DNA from: Treponema sp. | GTDB lineage: Bacteria > Spirochaetota > Spirochaetia > Treponematales > Breznakiellaceae | Reading direction: 5' to 3' | Length of the DNA stretch: 54,848 nt | NCBI GenBank assembly: GCA_031266775.1 | Contig: JAISAQ010000032.1 | Span: 1-54,848 of the forward strand | In this document: piece after piece, positions 1-9,378 of the stretch | Layout: every line of letters begins with the position of its first letter | Numbering within the stretch: the stretch's first letter is position 1 | Made by a program: the position numbers and the translations under genes | Notes under the pieces: generated by a model | Database searches by the model: none | What the model was told of the DNA's origin: nothing | What the model saw: the letters and a program-made list of their open reading frames with translations, nothing else

Positions 1-839
1 TAACTTTTTAATTCTTCAATGTTTAATTTTTGAGTTATTTCCGCTATTTTTGAAAGCTGGTCGTTCAAATCCCGCGCGTTTCCTACTGAAGCATCAAGAA
101 TATATTGTGTTTCAAACCGAATGTGGAATAATTCCGATCCGACAAGAGAAGGAAACAATTCAAGAAATGAAGAGCTGTCCATAACATAGATCATAACATA
201 TCCCGGAGCATAGGCGCTAAGTCCATATAACCAGAGATGCCCCGGCCGCGCTTCGCCGTCCTTCCATTCTGTTTCCAAAGCGGAATTGCCCAAGGCGGCT
301 TTTATTTTATCCAGCAAAACCACAATATCGTCTTTGCTATAATATTTAAATACACTGAATAACAGGCATGCAAATATGTCGTCCGTATAAACAGGCTCGA
401 CGCTCTTTACCCAGAACCAAAAATCATCATTATCAATATCGGCCTTTACCAGGAAATTGCCGAAGGTTTTACAAATCAATTCGTATTTGTCCTCGTCCAA
501 ATCATTCATTCGGTAAAACGGATCGTTTCCGTCTCCCGCCCCTTTTCCGTTTACAAGAAAAACATCGTAGAGCGTATATATAATGGCAAACTTCTCTTTT
601 TTCCCCGCCTCGCCGGAATTAGCCCGCCCGCAAAGCATCTTAAGAAACCGGTGGTTTTTCCTCAAGGGGCTTTTAAGCCGCGAAGCGATATATTCATTCA
701 ATTTTATTGACGCGTCGTAAATCCCCGTGCCGGTATCCTCTTCGAGGGCGCTTATAAAAGAAATATATTCCTTTTGTTGGGATTTGCAAGAAGAAAACAA
801 ATATAAAAGGCACAAGAATAACAGAATGTGATTTTTCAT
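1..839 (-). CDS. Putative lipoprotein, C-terminus beyond the window
   Basis: Open from an ATG at 839 to the window edge without a stop, giving at least 279 residues. The AGGAGG just upstream of the ATG supports the start. The N-terminus MKNHILLFLCLLYLFSSC is a lipoprotein signal with the lipidated Cys at residue 18, so the product should be anchored on the periplasmic side or the surface. The rest is soluble, rich in aromatic and acidic residues, with no domain I recognise. The stop and C-terminus lie left of base 1. It may share direction only by chance with the ankyrin gene 126 bases upstream. Function unknown. Confidence 0.75.
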   Translation of the reverse strand, partial: MKNHILLFLCLLYLFSSCKSQQKEYISFISALEEDTGTGIYDASIKLNEYIASRLKSPLRKNHRFLKMLCGRANSGEAGKKEKFAIIYTLYDVFLVNGKGAGDGNDPFYRMNDLDEDKYELICKTFGNFLVKADIDNDDFWFWVKSVEPVYTDDIFACLLFSVFKYYSKDDIVVLLDKIKAALGNSALETEWKDGEARPGHLWLYGLSAYAPGYVMIYVMDSSSFLELFPSLVGSELFHIRFETQYILDASVGNARDLNDQLSKIAEITQKLNIEELKS

Positions 840-965
840 GACTAACCTCCTGGGTTACACAAACTTCCGGTTAAAATTATAACATAATTCCCTGTCTCCC
901 CGCCGCCGCGCGGCCTGTAAATCGTGTTTTTTCGGCGCAAGAAAACCTGCGGGCATAACGGGCTG

Positions 966-1937
966 CTAATTTCCGGTTCGTATCCAGGTTTCACCGCCAC
1001 CCGAAAAGGAGCGGTTTGAATCTACCCGGTAGGTAAAGGCGCTGCCTTCCACGTATAGTACAAGCGTTTCCCCGTTTATCCGGAATACGCCGCTGCCGGT
1101 TTCTCCCCTGCTGTTCCGGTAGGTTACTCTGTCCCGATCTGAAAACCGGAGTTCCGAGGCGGCTCCCGACAACCGGTATGTTCCGTTTGAAAAGACAGCC
1201 GGGGCCGTATTCGCCCGTTTTTCTATCAGGTCCGCTATGCCCCCTTTTTCCGAAAAGCCGCCGTCCTGAATGTTCGGAATTGGCGCGTTATTTGACGCGT
1301 CATCGGCGCCGTGTTCCCTGAGGTAGTTGTAAATGCCGGCGGAGGCGTTTTCAAGCGCGAGCGAAGACGCCGTGTGGCCGTTGTACGCGCGGAAATTGAC
1401 ATTTGCGCCGTGTTCGACGAGCAGTTTGACGGCATCGAAATCGTTCCATTTTGCCGCATGCATCAGCGCCGACATGCCGTCGGAATACGGCCTGCCCGCC
1501 GGATAGCGGTAATTAACGCCGGCGCCCCTGCCGGCAAATTCCCTGACCAGATTCCACCGCTTCTTTTCCGCCGCCGCAAGCAGAATTTCCCCGTTGGGAT
1601 TTATTCCGTCGTTCAGTATAAAGGTGATAACGTCGTCTGTGTGGGATTTTGCGATTGCATCGTACAGATCGTATTGAACGGCGCGGATATTGTGCTGCCG
1701 CAGCAGATTAAGAAAGTTAAGCGTATCGCCGTTCCGGGTATAAGTCAGTACAAATCCGTAGATCAGCCTTTTTTCGTTTACCGGTATTGAGCCTGAGTTT
1801 TTCTCCAGTATTTGACCGGCTTTTTCCGCGTCATTTTTCACCAGGGCGTTGACCAGATCCCACTTATAGTCATCCGCGTACAGCAATGACGCCAGCAGCA
1901 ACACCCCAAAAAGGCACGGATATTTTTTGCGTATCAT
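966..1937 (-). CDS. Exported ankyrin-repeat protein
   Basis: A 323-residue protein with an N-terminal signal peptide (about residues 1-21, ending near LLYADD), so it is probably periplasmic. Residues about 100-215 hold ankyrin-type repeats. The clearest one reads GMSALMHAAKWNDFDAVKLL followed by VEHGANVNFR; flanking repeats are degenerate. The C-terminal 90 residues (about 235-320) look like a small beta-rich domain with alternating Ser, Gly and Arg, possibly a lipocalin-like or DUF-type module I cannot name. Ankyrin repeats mediate protein-protein contacts; the partner is not evident. The gene diverges from the dehydrogenase at 2038. Confidence 0.8.
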   Translation of the reverse strand: MIRKKYPCLFGVLLLASLLYADDYKWDLVNALVKNDAEKAGQILEKNSGSIPVNEKRLIYGFVLTYTRNGDTLNFLNLLRQHNIRAVQYDLYDAIAKSHTDDVITFILNDGINPNGEILLAAAEKKRWNLVREFAGRGAGVNYRYPAGRPYSDGMSALMHAAKWNDFDAVKLLVEHGANVNFRAYNGHTASSLALENASAGIYNYLREHGADDASNNAPIPNIQDGGFSEKGGIADLIEKRANTAPAVFSNGTYRLSGAASELRFSDRDRVTYRNSRGETGSGVFRINGETLVLYVEGSAFTYRVDSNRSFSGGGETWIRTGN

Positions 1938-2037
1938 TGTCTTTTATATGAACGCGTTTTTGACGGTTTTGTCAATTACAGCCCGGTATTTGCGCACTGT
2001 TCTTGATAACTTCCGCACAGGAGGATACACTATTCCC

Positions 2038-3114
2038 ATGAGCAATTATCCTGGTACCATGCGGGCCCTGGTAGTATACGGCAAAGACGACTACCGTTTT
2101 GAAAAGGCGTATCCGTCCCCGGAATGTACAGATGACGATGTTATTATCAAGGTCGAAGCCTGCGGGATCTGCGCCGGGGATCTCAAATGCCGGCACGGGG
2201 TTCCGGCCTTCTGGGGCGACGGCAAGGAGACCGGTTATGTGCGTCCCCCCTTTATCCCCGGTCATGAATTCCTTGGAACCGTCGTTGAAACCGGGAAAAA
2301 CGTCACGGATCATAAACCGGGTGAAAGGGTAACGGCGGATCAAATAATCCCCTGCGGCGAATGCCGTTTCTGCAAAACGGGAAAATACTGGATGTGCCAG
2401 CCGCATAACGTGTACGGTTTCCGCAGCGCTTTTAACGGCGGCATGGCGGAGTATGTACGGTACCCCAAAAACGCGATAATCCACAGGGTCCCCGGCGACA
2501 TGCCCCTTAAAGACGCCCTGCTCATAGAGCCCTACTCCTGTTCAAAACACGCGGTTGACCGGGGCGAAATTCAGTGCGACGACATTGTGGTAATATCCGG
2601 GGCGGGAACCCTGGGGCTGGGCATGGTGAATCACGCCGCCCTTAAAAATCCCGCGGCGCTCATTTCCCTTGACATGAAAGACGAACGCCTTGAAAAGGCC
2701 CGCGAATTCGGGGCGACCCATGTCTTTAATCCTTCAAAGGCTGATGTTCACAGGGAAATCATGGAGATGACTTCCGGCTACGGCTGTGATGTGTATATTG
2801 AAGCGACGGGGCATCCTTCCAGCGTCATTCAGGGCCTCCGCATGATACGCAAACTCGGCCGTTTTGTCGAGTTCAGCGTCTTTGGCGAAAATACCACCGT
2901 TGACTGGACAATAATAGGGGACTCAAAAGAGCTTGACATACACGGTGTGTCCCTTAGCCCCTATTGTTTCCCTTTCGTTATCGAAAATATCGCGAAGGGA
3001 AAACTTAAAACCGCGGGTGTTGTCAATAACATTTTTAAGCTCGAAGAATGGGAAAAGGCCTTTGAATATGCCTCGGGCGCATACGGTGATTTCAAGGTTG
3101 CCGTTGCGCCATAG
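2038..3114 (+). CDS. Zinc-dependent medium-chain dehydrogenase, polyol (erythritol/threitol) type
   Basis: A 358-residue MDR-family alcohol dehydrogenase. The start is the ATG at 2038 behind AGGAGG at 2020; the frame is open further upstream to 1927 but that part has no ribosome site. Visible motifs are the catalytic-zinc Cys in ACGICAGDLK, the GHEFLG zinc motif, the structural zinc cluster CGECRFCKTGKYWMC, and the Rossmann segment VISGAGTLGLG. The layout, with a long loop holding FWGDGK before GHEF and a late VDWTIIGDSKELD, resembles erythritol/L-threitol dehydrogenases, which oxidise tetritols with NAD. The exact substrate is inferred. It is followed after 14 bases by a permease. The polyol importer at 9379 would be a logical supplier of substrate. 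Confidence 0.82.
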   Translation: MSNYPGTMRALVVYGKDDYRFEKAYPSPECTDDDVIIKVEACGICAGDLKCRHGVPAFWGDGKETGYVRPPFIPGHEFLGTVVETGKNVTDHKPGERVTADQIIPCGECRFCKTGKYWMCQPHNVYGFRSAFNGGMAEYVRYPKNAIIHRVPGDMPLKDALLIEPYSCSKHAVDRGEIQCDDIVVISGAGTLGLGMVNHAALKNPAALISLDMKDERLEKAREFGATHVFNPSKADVHREIMEMTSGYGCDVYIEATGHPSSVIQGLRMIRKLGRFVEFSVFGENTTVDWTIIGDSKELDIHGVSLSPYCFPFVIENIAKGKLKTAGVVNNIFKLEEWEKAFEYASGAYGDFKVAVAP

Positions 3115-3128
3115 AGGGGAAGCCGGTT

Positions 3129-3881
3129 ATGATGTATGACCTTTCGCCATGGCAGTGGGCCGCCGTTGGATGCGCCGGTCTGTGCATAGGGTTTTCCAAA
3201 ACGGGAATGAGCGGCGTCGCCACCGTGATCGTTCCCGTGATGGCCCTGATTTTTGGGGCAAAAGAATCAACCGGGGTGATTCTTCCCATGCTCTGCTTTG
3301 GGGATGTTCTTGCGGTGATTTGGTACCGGAGGAACGCGGACTGGAAACACATCGTCCGTCTGCTCCCCTGGGCTGTGGTAGGTTTTGCCGCCGCCCTGGC
3401 GGTTGACCGTTTTGTTCCCGGAAGGTTTTTCAAGATCCTCATCGCAATCTGCATCATCGGAGGGCTTGCGGTAATGTTCTGGAACGACCTGCGGGCCGGG
3501 AAGGGGACGGCCAAACCGGTTCCCTCGGCGTGGTGGTTTGCCGCCGTTTTTGGTATACTGGGCGGCTTTTCTACCATGATAGGAAACGCGGCCGGCCCCA
3601 TTATGTCGGTTTTTCTTCTTTCCATGCGGCTCCCCAAGAAATCGTTTGTCGGAACCGGCGCGTGGTTTTATCTTCTGGTGAATTTCCTTAAACTGCCCAT
3701 ACAGCATTTTGCCTGGCGTAATATTACCCCCGGGGGCCTTGTTCTTGACGCAATGATGATCCCCGTTATTGTTATTGGGGCTGTTTTGGGGATTTTGCTG
3801 GTAAAGACCGTCTCCGAAAAACATTACCGTATCCTGATTTACGCGCTTACCATACTTTCTGCTGTTTTGCTCTTTATATAG
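3129..3881 (+). CDS. TauE/SafE-family membrane permease
   Basis: A 250-residue hydrophobic protein with about eight membrane segments in two similar halves. It carries the N-terminal GFSKTGMSG and the central GGFSTMIGNAAGPIMSVFLL, which are typical of the sulfite exporter TauE/SafE family (COG0730). Members move sulfite, sulfoacetate or other organic anions across the inner membrane. It starts 14 bases after the dehydrogenase and is probably co-transcribed, so its cargo may be a carboxylate end product of that pathway rather than sulfite. The substrate cannot be read from the sequence. Confidence 0.85.
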   Translation: MMYDLSPWQWAAVGCAGLCIGFSKTGMSGVATVIVPVMALIFGAKESTGVILPMLCFGDVLAVIWYRRNADWKHIVRLLPWAVVGFAAALAVDRFVPGRFFKILIAICIIGGLAVMFWNDLRAGKGTAKPVPSAWWFAAVFGILGGFSTMIGNAAGPIMSVFLLSMRLPKKSFVGTGAWFYLLVNFLKLPIQHFAWRNITPGGLVLDAMMIPVIVIGAVLGILLVKTVSEKHYRILIYALTILSAVLLFI

Positions 3882-4032
3882 AAGCTTTCCGGGTGTTTCC
3901 AAAACCGGCGGCCGTGGTTCTTTGGGCTCCCCGTATTCGGCCTGTTTGGGCGGGTATGAGACCGGAATTCTCCAATATGATGTATTTTTCCTGTTTTTTG
4001 GTCCGAATTTTGCGGAAATTTACTGATTTTTC

Positions 4033-4061
4033 TTGACCTTGGCCCCCTTTTTAATTATTTT
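4033..4061 (+). promoter_or_regulatory. Candidate sigma-70 promoter of grpE-dnaK-dnaJ
   Basis: TTGACC at 4033-4038, a 17-base spacer, then TATTTT at 4056-4061, 30 bases before the grpE start. No inverted repeat of the CIRCE type (TTAGCACTC with its complement) is visible here or before dnaK, so HrcA-type control is not supported. Confidence 0.5.
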
Positions 4062-4090
4062 TTTATTAAAACCAGTTACAGGAAATTTTC

Positions 4091-4855
4091 ATGTCAAAAC
4101 ATCATACCCAGCATGGGCGTCATAACGGGACGCCGGATCAAAAGGTTGAAGATACCGCTTCGGCGCCGGACACGGCGGAAAACGGCGCGGCGGCTGGCAG
4201 CCCGTCCGGTTCCGGGGTGAAAGATCCACAGACGAACGGGGAAAACGGGGCCGGTTCCATTCATCCCGGCGATTGTGCGGCTGTGTTTTCGGCGGAGGAA
4301 CGCATTGCCGCGCTGGAGGCGGAGCTTGCCGGCGCACGGGATCAAGTTCTCCGCAAAACGGCCGATTTTGAAAATTTCCGCAAGCGGATGAACCGGGAAA
4401 AGCAGGACGCCATAGAATTCGCCAACCAGAGCCTTTTGCTGGACATTATTCCCGTTATTGACGATTTTGAACGGGCCCTGAAATCGGCCGGGAGTTCCAG
4501 GGATTTTACCAGCCTTTATGAAGGCATAGACATGATAGAAAAGCGCCTTTCCTCCCAGCTGGAAAGCAAATGGGGCCTCAAGCGCTTTAGTTCCGAAGGG
4601 GAATCATTTGATCCCAACCGGCATGAGGCTATTATGATGGAAAAATCGGCCGGTATAACGGAGCCGGTAGTCGGAGAAGATTTTCTTAAGGGATATGTTC
4701 TTAAAGACAGGGTGATACGGAACGCCAAGGTAAAGGTGCTTATGCCGGAATCCGGCGCGGAATCCGGCCAGGCGGCGGAAGACCGGGATGGGTGTTCATC
4801 CGCGCCGGCGGGTTCCGCGGATTCTGCGGCGGCAGAAGGGGACGAGGAAAGATGA
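4091..4855 (+). CDS. grpE: GrpE nucleotide exchange factor
   Basis: A 254-residue cofactor that releases ADP from DnaK. Residues 1-75 are a low-complexity acidic and Gly/Ser-rich tail, longer than usual. The coiled-coil core begins near EERIAALEAELAGARDQVLR, followed by the signature KTADFENFRKRMNREKQDA. The beta-domain is at about 180-222 (NPNRHEAIMM-like, KGYVLKDRVIRNAKVKV). A second low-complexity Ala/Ser-rich tail ends the protein. dnaK follows 107 bases downstream. The ATG at 4091 follows AGGA. Cytoplasmic. Confidence 0.95.
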   Translation: MSKHHTQHGRHNGTPDQKVEDTASAPDTAENGAAAGSPSGSGVKDPQTNGENGAGSIHPGDCAAVFSAEERIAALEAELAGARDQVLRKTADFENFRKRMNREKQDAIEFANQSLLLDIIPVIDDFERALKSAGSSRDFTSLYEGIDMIEKRLSSQLESKWGLKRFSSEGESFDPNRHEAIMMEKSAGITEPVVGEDFLKGYVLKDRVIRNAKVKVLMPESGAESGQAAEDRDGCSSAPAGSADSAAAEGDEER

Positions 4856-4962
4856 GCGGGCGCACTTCCATCCGCCTCCTCTTTTTTGGTATATTGGTAT
4901 GTATGGAAGGCGAATGTGTATTGGAGCGTATAAATCAATAAACGGAAAGGAGTACATATAAA

Positions 4963-6891
4963 ATGGGCAAGATAATAGGCATAGACCTTGGCACAACCAA
5001 TTCCTGCGTAGCCGTTCTGGAAGGCGGCGAGCCGGTAGTTATTCAGAATTCCGAAGGCGGCAGAACGACCCCTTCGATTGTTGGTTTTACCAGCAAGGGC
5101 GACCGTGTTGTCGGCCAGCCGGCCAAAAACCAGATGATCACCAATCCGGAAAACACCGTTTATTCGATAAAACGTTTCATGGGCCGCCGTTACTCGGAGG
5201 TCAGCAACGAGATGAGGCGGGTCCCTTACCACGTGGTAGAGCAGGGCGACGATGTACGGGTTGATATTGAAGGGAAGAAATATTCCCCCCAGGAAATTTC
5301 CGCCTTTGTGCTTCAAAAGATGAAGCAGACCGCCGAGGATTACCTTGGTGAAACGGTCACCGAGGCGGTGATCACCGTACCGGCCTATTTTAACGATGCC
5401 CAAAGGCAGGCCACCAAGGACGCGGGGAAGATCGCCGGCCTTGAAGTCAGGCGTATCATCAATGAGCCGACGGCGGCTTCGCTCGCGTTCGGTTTCAACA
5501 AGGATCAGAAAAAGGAAAAGACCATCGCCGTTTATGACTTGGGCGGCGGCACTTTTGATATTTCCATTCTGGAACTGGGCGAAGGCGTCTTTGAGGTAAA
5601 ATCCACCAACGGCGATACCCACCTGGGCGGGGACGATTTCGATCTTAAAATTCTGGAATGGCTTATTGTGGAATTCAAAAAAGATTCGGGGATCGATCTG
5701 GGGCAGGACCGTATGGCGTTGCAGCGGCTCCGTGAGGCGGCGGAAAAGGCCAAGATAGAGCTTTCCGCCATGCAGACGACGGAAATCAATCTGCCGTTCA
5801 TTACCGCCGATCAGTCGGGCCCCAAGCATTTGCAGAAGAGCCTTACCAGGGCCAAATTTGAACAGATGGTTCAGGATCTCCTGGAACGGTCCAAGGAGCC
5901 GTGCGTCAAGGCGCTAAAGGACGCGGGTCTTGACGCCTCAAAAATCGATGAGGTGATCCTCGTCGGCGGTTCAACCCGCATGCCCGCGGTGCAGCAGATC
6001 GTCAAGGATATTTTCAAGAAAGAGCCCAACAGGGGCGTCAACCCCGATGAGGCGGTCGCCATAGGCGCGGCCATTCAGGGCGGTATACTGGGCGGGGACG
6101 TTAATGACGTGCTGCTTCTTGACGTGACGCCCCTTTCCCTGGGTATAGAAACACTGGGCGGGGTGATGACCCGGCTTATTCCCCGGAATACCACCATTCC
6201 CACCCGGAAGAGCCAGATTTTCTCCACTGCCGCCGACGGCCAGACCGCCGTTTCCATACAGGTGCTTCAGGGGGAACGGGAAATGGCAAACCAGAACCGT
6301 ACCCTGGGCCGTTTTGATCTTGTCGGCATACCGCCGGCGCCGCGCGGCGTTCCGCAGATCGAAGTTACCTTCGACATAGACGCGAACGGTATTGTACACG
6401 TGTCCGCCAAGGATCTTGGAACCGGCAAGGAACAGAAAATACGCATTGAAAGTTCTTCCGGGCTTAATGATCAGGACATTGATCGCATGGTAAAAGAGGC
6501 GGAGCTTCACGCCGAAGAAGACAAGAAGGAAAGGGAAAAGGCCGAAGTCCGCAACGAGGCGGACAGCATGGTCTACAGTACCGAAAAGAACATCAAGGAT
6601 CTTGGAGACAAGGTCAACGCCGAAGACAAGGCCAAGGCGGAAGAAGCCATTGCCGCCCTGCGCCGCGCCCTCGAAAGCGGCGATATATCCGCCATTAAAG
6701 AAAAGACCGAAGCTCTGCGGCAGGTATCTTACAAAATCGCCGAGGAGATTTACAAAACCCAGCAGCAGGGACAGGGCGGTCCCGGCCCGGAGGGAGCGGG
6801 TCCCGGCGCAGGGGGAGCCGCTCCGGGCGGCGGCGAAAACAACACCAAGAGCGCCGAAGACGCGGACTATGAGGTTGTGGACGACAAATGA
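4963..6891 (+). CDS. dnaK: Hsp70 chaperone DnaK
   Basis: A 642-residue Hsp70. The N-terminal ATPase domain begins [20 protein letters not shown] and includes [14 protein letters not shown] and the [13 protein letters not shown] signature. The linker [19 protein letters not shown] leads into the peptide-binding domain (about 390-505) and a helical lid. The tail is Gly/Pro/Ala-rich and ends in [11 protein letters not shown], in line with the conserved DnaK C-terminus. AAGGAG sits 12 bases before the ATG. It works with GrpE (upstream) and DnaJ (71 bases downstream) in folding and stress protection. Confidence 0.98.
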   Translation: MGKIIGIDLGTTNSCVAVLEGGEPVVIQNSEGGRTTPSIVGFTSKGDRVVGQPAKNQMITNPENTVYSIKRFMGRRYSEVSNEMRRVPYHVVEQGDDVRVDIEGKKYSPQEISAFVLQKMKQTAEDYLGETVTEAVITVPAYFNDAQRQATKDAGKIAGLEVRRIINEPTAASLAFGFNKDQKKEKTIAVYDLGGGTFDISILELGEGVFEVKSTNGDTHLGGDDFDLKILEWLIVEFKKDSGIDLGQDRMALQRLREAAEKAKIELSAMQTTEINLPFITADQSGPKHLQKSLTRAKFEQMVQDLLERSKEPCVKALKDAGLDASKIDEVILVGGSTRMPAVQQIVKDIFKKEPNRGVNPDEAVAIGAAIQGGILGGDVNDVLLLDVTPLSLGIETLGGVMTRLIPRNTTIPTRKSQIFSTAADGQTAVSIQVLQGEREMANQNRTLGRFDLVGIPPAPRGVPQIEVTFDIDANGIVHVSAKDLGTGKEQKIRIESSSGLNDQDIDRMVKEAELHAEEDKKEREKAEVRNEADSMVYSTEKNIKDLGDKVNAEDKAKAEEAIAALRRALESGDISAIKEKTEALRQVSYKIAEEIYKTQQQGQGGPGPEGAGPGAGGAAPGGGENNTKSAEDADYEVVDDK

Positions 6892-6924
6892 GCCTCCGCG
6901 CGGCAAGCGCGAACCTGCGGTTCG
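6890..6924 (-). repeat. GC-rich dispersed intergenic repeat, copy A
   Basis: Read on the minus strand this segment contains GAACCGCAGGTTCGCGCTTG followed by CCGCGCGGAGGCTC. It matches the intergenic segment at 32948-32985 over about 28 positions with a few differences, and 19574-19600 over its GCCGCGCGGAGGCTC end. It lies between dnaK and dnaJ and overlaps the dnaK stop codon. Confidence 0.45.
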
Positions 6925-6962
6925 GCGTGGTATCTCGAGCATTGCAATAGAAAGAGGGTGTT

Positions 6963-8078
6963 GTGGCCAAACGGGACTATTACGAGGTTTTGGGAGTACA
7001 AAAAAACGCCTCAATAGACGATATAAAGAAGGCGTACCGCAGGCTGGCCCTTCAGTACCATCCGGACAAGAATCCGGGGAACAAGGAGGCGGAGGAGAAA
7101 TTCAAAGAGGCTGCCGAAGCCTACGAAATTCTCTCCGATGATCAAAAGCGGCAAACCTACGATCAATTCGGCTTTGCCGGAGTCGAAGGCATGGCCGGAG
7201 GCCAGCAGGATTATTCGCAGGTTTTCCGGGGCTTTGAAGACATATTCGGGGATTTTTCGGGGATCTTTGACACCTTCTTTGGCGGAGGCGGCAGACGGCA
7301 AGGCGGCGGCGGAGGGGCGCACCAGGGCGCCAATCTCCGCTATGACATAGAAATTCCTTTCAAGGATGCGGTCTTTGGGACCAAGGTTGAAATTCAGTAT
7401 TCCCGCAATGAATCCTGTGCGGCCTGTAAAGGTTCCGGGGCGGCAAACGGTTCTGGCAAAAAGACCTGTCCTACCTGCCAGGGTTCGGGTCAGGTACGGC
7501 ACAGCCAGGGTTTCTTTTCCGTGGCGTCTACCTGTCCCAGCTGCGGCGGCGAAGGGTACATCATCGAACATCCCTGCAGGGAATGCGGCGGATCGGGAAC
7601 CATAAAAAAGCGGCAGAAGATCATGGTGACCATTCCGGCGGGCGTGGAAAATGGCAAGCGGGTGGTTATTCCCCGGCAGGGTGATGCGGGTCCCAATGGA
7701 GGGCCTTCGGGGGATCTGTATGTGTACATACGGGTCAAAGGCCACGAGTATTTTGAACGCCAGGATCTGGATTTGTACTGCGTGGTACCCATCTCCATTA
7801 CCCAGGCCAGCCTTGGCGCGGATATCCATGTAAGTACCCTGGACGGCAAAACCATCAAGGTGAAAGTTCCTCCGGGCATACAGAGTGGCAAGATGCTCCG
7901 CATCCGGGACGAGGGAGTTCCCTCTGGCGGGCGGAAGGGAAACTTGTACATCAAACTAATGGTCCAGATTCCCGTCCGCCTCAGCAAGCGGGGCCGGGAA
8001 CTCATGGAGGCGCTTTCCCGGTCCGAAGGGGAAAACGAATCACCTAAACCCATACCGCTTTCGGAACTGTCCGACTGA
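6963..8078 (+). CDS. dnaJ: Co-chaperone DnaJ
   Basis: A 371-residue Hsp40 with the full class I layout. The J domain (1-70) carries the HPD motif in [11 protein letters not shown] Gly/Phe region (about 75-115) follows. The zinc-binding domain has four repeats, [24 protein letters not shown] and CRECGGSG. The C-terminal substrate-binding and dimerisation domains complete it. It stimulates DnaK ATPase and delivers clients. The start is GTG at 6963, preceded by GAAAGAGGG; translation from there gives the canonical [11 protein letters not shown]. Confidence 0.97.
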   Translation: MAKRDYYEVLGVQKNASIDDIKKAYRRLALQYHPDKNPGNKEAEEKFKEAAEAYEILSDDQKRQTYDQFGFAGVEGMAGGQQDYSQVFRGFEDIFGDFSGIFDTFFGGGGRRQGGGGGAHQGANLRYDIEIPFKDAVFGTKVEIQYSRNESCAACKGSGAANGSGKKTCPTCQGSGQVRHSQGFFSVASTCPSCGGEGYIIEHPCRECGGSGTIKKRQKIMVTIPAGVENGKRVVIPRQGDAGPNGGPSGDLYVYIRVKGHEYFERQDLDLYCVVPISITQASLGADIHVSTLDGKTIKVKVPPGIQSGKMLRIRDEGVPSGGRKGNLYIKLMVQIPVRLSKRGRELMEALSRSEGENESPKPIPLSELSD

Positions 8079-8122
8079 TAAACATTCCAAAGAAGCGCCG
8101 GTTTATTTTTGGGAGAGTCTTA

Positions 8123-9073
8123 ATGAAGAAATTGTCCAGAAACGGCGAAAACATTCATTTTTACGTGGATGCGAAGATCGAGCCCCGTCTCAGGGTGTTG
8201 CCGGGGGAGTCTTTCAGCCTTGAGACCGTCCGGGCGGACAATATGTTCCTGAATCAGGATAATCCCGTGTTCAGGGATCATAATGAAGTCATGCAGACTC
8301 TGGCGAATCCGGTAACCGGCCCGGTGTATATTGAGGGGGCGGAACCGGGGGACAGGCTGGCGGTAACCATTGAGGATATCCGCCTGGGCGATTCGGGGAA
8401 CCAGGGCTACTACACCTACGTTCCCGGCCAGGGCCTTTTTGCCAACCCCTTTGCCCCGGAGGCATACCCGCCGGACACCCGGTTCTGCGAGGTCTCCGGA
8501 GAAACCTTGTGGCTCAAAATAGGCTCACAGGAACTGCAAATCCCCGCCGCGCCCTTTATCGGAACCATCTGCGTCGCCATGAAAGACCGGGTAACCCTCT
8601 CCTACGAGGCGAACAAGGAAATGGCGGGTAACATGGACTGCCCAAATATACAAAAGGGAACCACTGTCGTCCTCCCCGTCAATGTTCCCGGCGCACTGCT
8701 CTCTCTGGGGGATCTCCACGCCAAACAGGGGGACGGGGAGCTTTTGGGCTGCGCCATCGAGGCCGACGGCGTCGTCACCCTCTCCGCCGCCCTGATTAAA
8801 AAAGGCGACCCCCGGTGGTTCGACTGGCCCCAAGCCGACGGCAACGGGCGCACCGGCTCTATCTGTACGGCTCAAAACAATATCGAAGAGGCCATCAGGG
8901 GCGCTGTGTATGATGTCATCAAAAGGATAGAGACCGGCAAAGGCGTCCCCTTTATGGACGCTTATATGCTGGCGGGCCAGTGCGTACAGATTCAAATCTG
9001 CCAGATGATCACCGGGGCCTGTACCGCCTATGCCTTTTTCGACGAAGACTTGGTGAACAGCCTGAACAGGTAA
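8123..9073 (+). CDS. Acetamidase/formamidase family protein
   Basis: A 316-residue member of the FmdA/AmdA family, beta-rich amidohydrolases that release ammonia from small amides such as formamide or acetamide. Visible features are the N-terminal VLPGESFSLETVRADN, the GPVYIEGAEPGDRLAVTIEDI segment, the central NMDCPNIQKGTTVVLPV and LGDLHAKQGDGELLGCAIE, and the C-terminal DAYMLAGQCVQIQICQ. Both conserved metal-site regions (NMDC and GDLHAxQGDGE) are present. It starts 44 bases after dnaJ but is more likely tied to nitrogen scavenging than to chaperones. It is followed by a 305-base gap with a strong promoter for the next operon. Confidence 0.88.
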   Translation: MKKLSRNGENIHFYVDAKIEPRLRVLPGESFSLETVRADNMFLNQDNPVFRDHNEVMQTLANPVTGPVYIEGAEPGDRLAVTIEDIRLGDSGNQGYYTYVPGQGLFANPFAPEAYPPDTRFCEVSGETLWLKIGSQELQIPAAPFIGTICVAMKDRVTLSYEANKEMAGNMDCPNIQKGTTVVLPVNVPGALLSLGDLHAKQGDGELLGCAIEADGVVTLSAALIKKGDPRWFDWPQADGNGRTGSICTAQNNIEEAIRGAVYDVIKRIETGKGVPFMDAYMLAGQCVQIQICQMITGACTAYAFFDEDLVNSLNR

Positions 9074-9249
9074 ATCATCCCAGCCGGCATAAAGGCGTAT
9101 ATTTCCCCTTTTTGGGCGTATTTTTTGCGCCCGGCAGCCTGATGGATGTATTTCGTACCGGAGGATTTTCCGAAATTCTTCCAGGATCTGATGATTTTCC
9201 GGAATTATGAAAGTAAATGCGGGAAGCCCTGGTATTTCCACAAAAATCC

Positions 9250-9278
9250 TTGACTTATAAACCAAAGGGTCTTAAAAT
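9250..9278 (+). promoter_or_regulatory. Strong sigma-70-type promoter of the ABC/kinase operon
   Basis: TTGACT at 9250-9255, exactly 17 bases, then TAAAAT at 9273-9278. The start of transcription should fall near 9285, about 94 bases before the binding-protein gene. Confidence 0.65.
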
Positions 9279-9293
9279 TTGTGGAGATTTAGG

Positions 9294-9307
9294 AGTGTTT
9301 CAACACT
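9294..9307. promoter_or_regulatory. Operator-like dyad AGTGTT/AACACT
   Basis: AGTGTT at 9294-9299 and its exact complement AACACT at 9302-9307 with a two-base centre. It would lie at about +9 to +22 of the transcript, a position suited to repressor binding or to a small 5-prime hairpin. Confidence 0.4.
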
Positions 9308-9378
9308 TGGATTGAGTTTTGGAACAGTCCATTTCATGTAAACCGGTCTTGTGACTGGTATATTATGAGGAGGAACCT

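Larger units (their letters stand above)
9074..9378. other. Intergenic region before the polyol-type ABC operon
   Basis: No coding sequence recognised. It holds a near-direct repeat (GATTTTCCGAAATT around 9163 and GATTTTCCGGAATT around 9193), the promoter at 9250-9278, an operator-like dyad at 9294-9307 and an imperfect dyad ACCGGT/ACTGGT just before the AGGAGG of the binding-protein gene. The leader of about 95 bases could carry post-transcriptional control, but I recognise no riboswitch class. Confidence 0.5.

Noticed and set aside
1927..2037. N-terminal extension of the zinc dehydrogenase
   Set aside because: No ribosome site, overlaps the divergent gene's start, and the ATG at 2038 has AGGAGG and begins the family's usual N-terminus.
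3882..4962. CIRCE/HrcA control of grpE-dnaK
   Set aside because: Looked for the TTAGCACTC inverted repeat before grpE and dnaK and found none.
4516..5829. 437-codon minus-strand frame opposite grpE and dnaK
   Set aside because: Antisense to two certain chaperone genes; open only because of codon bias. It has no domain and no ribosome site.
5971..7014. 347-codon minus-strand frame opposite the dnaK 3-prime half
   Set aside because: Shadow of dnaK; no family resemblance.
9074..9378. Riboswitch in the long leader of the ABC operon
   Set aside because: Only a short dyad is visible; no conserved riboswitch core recognised.
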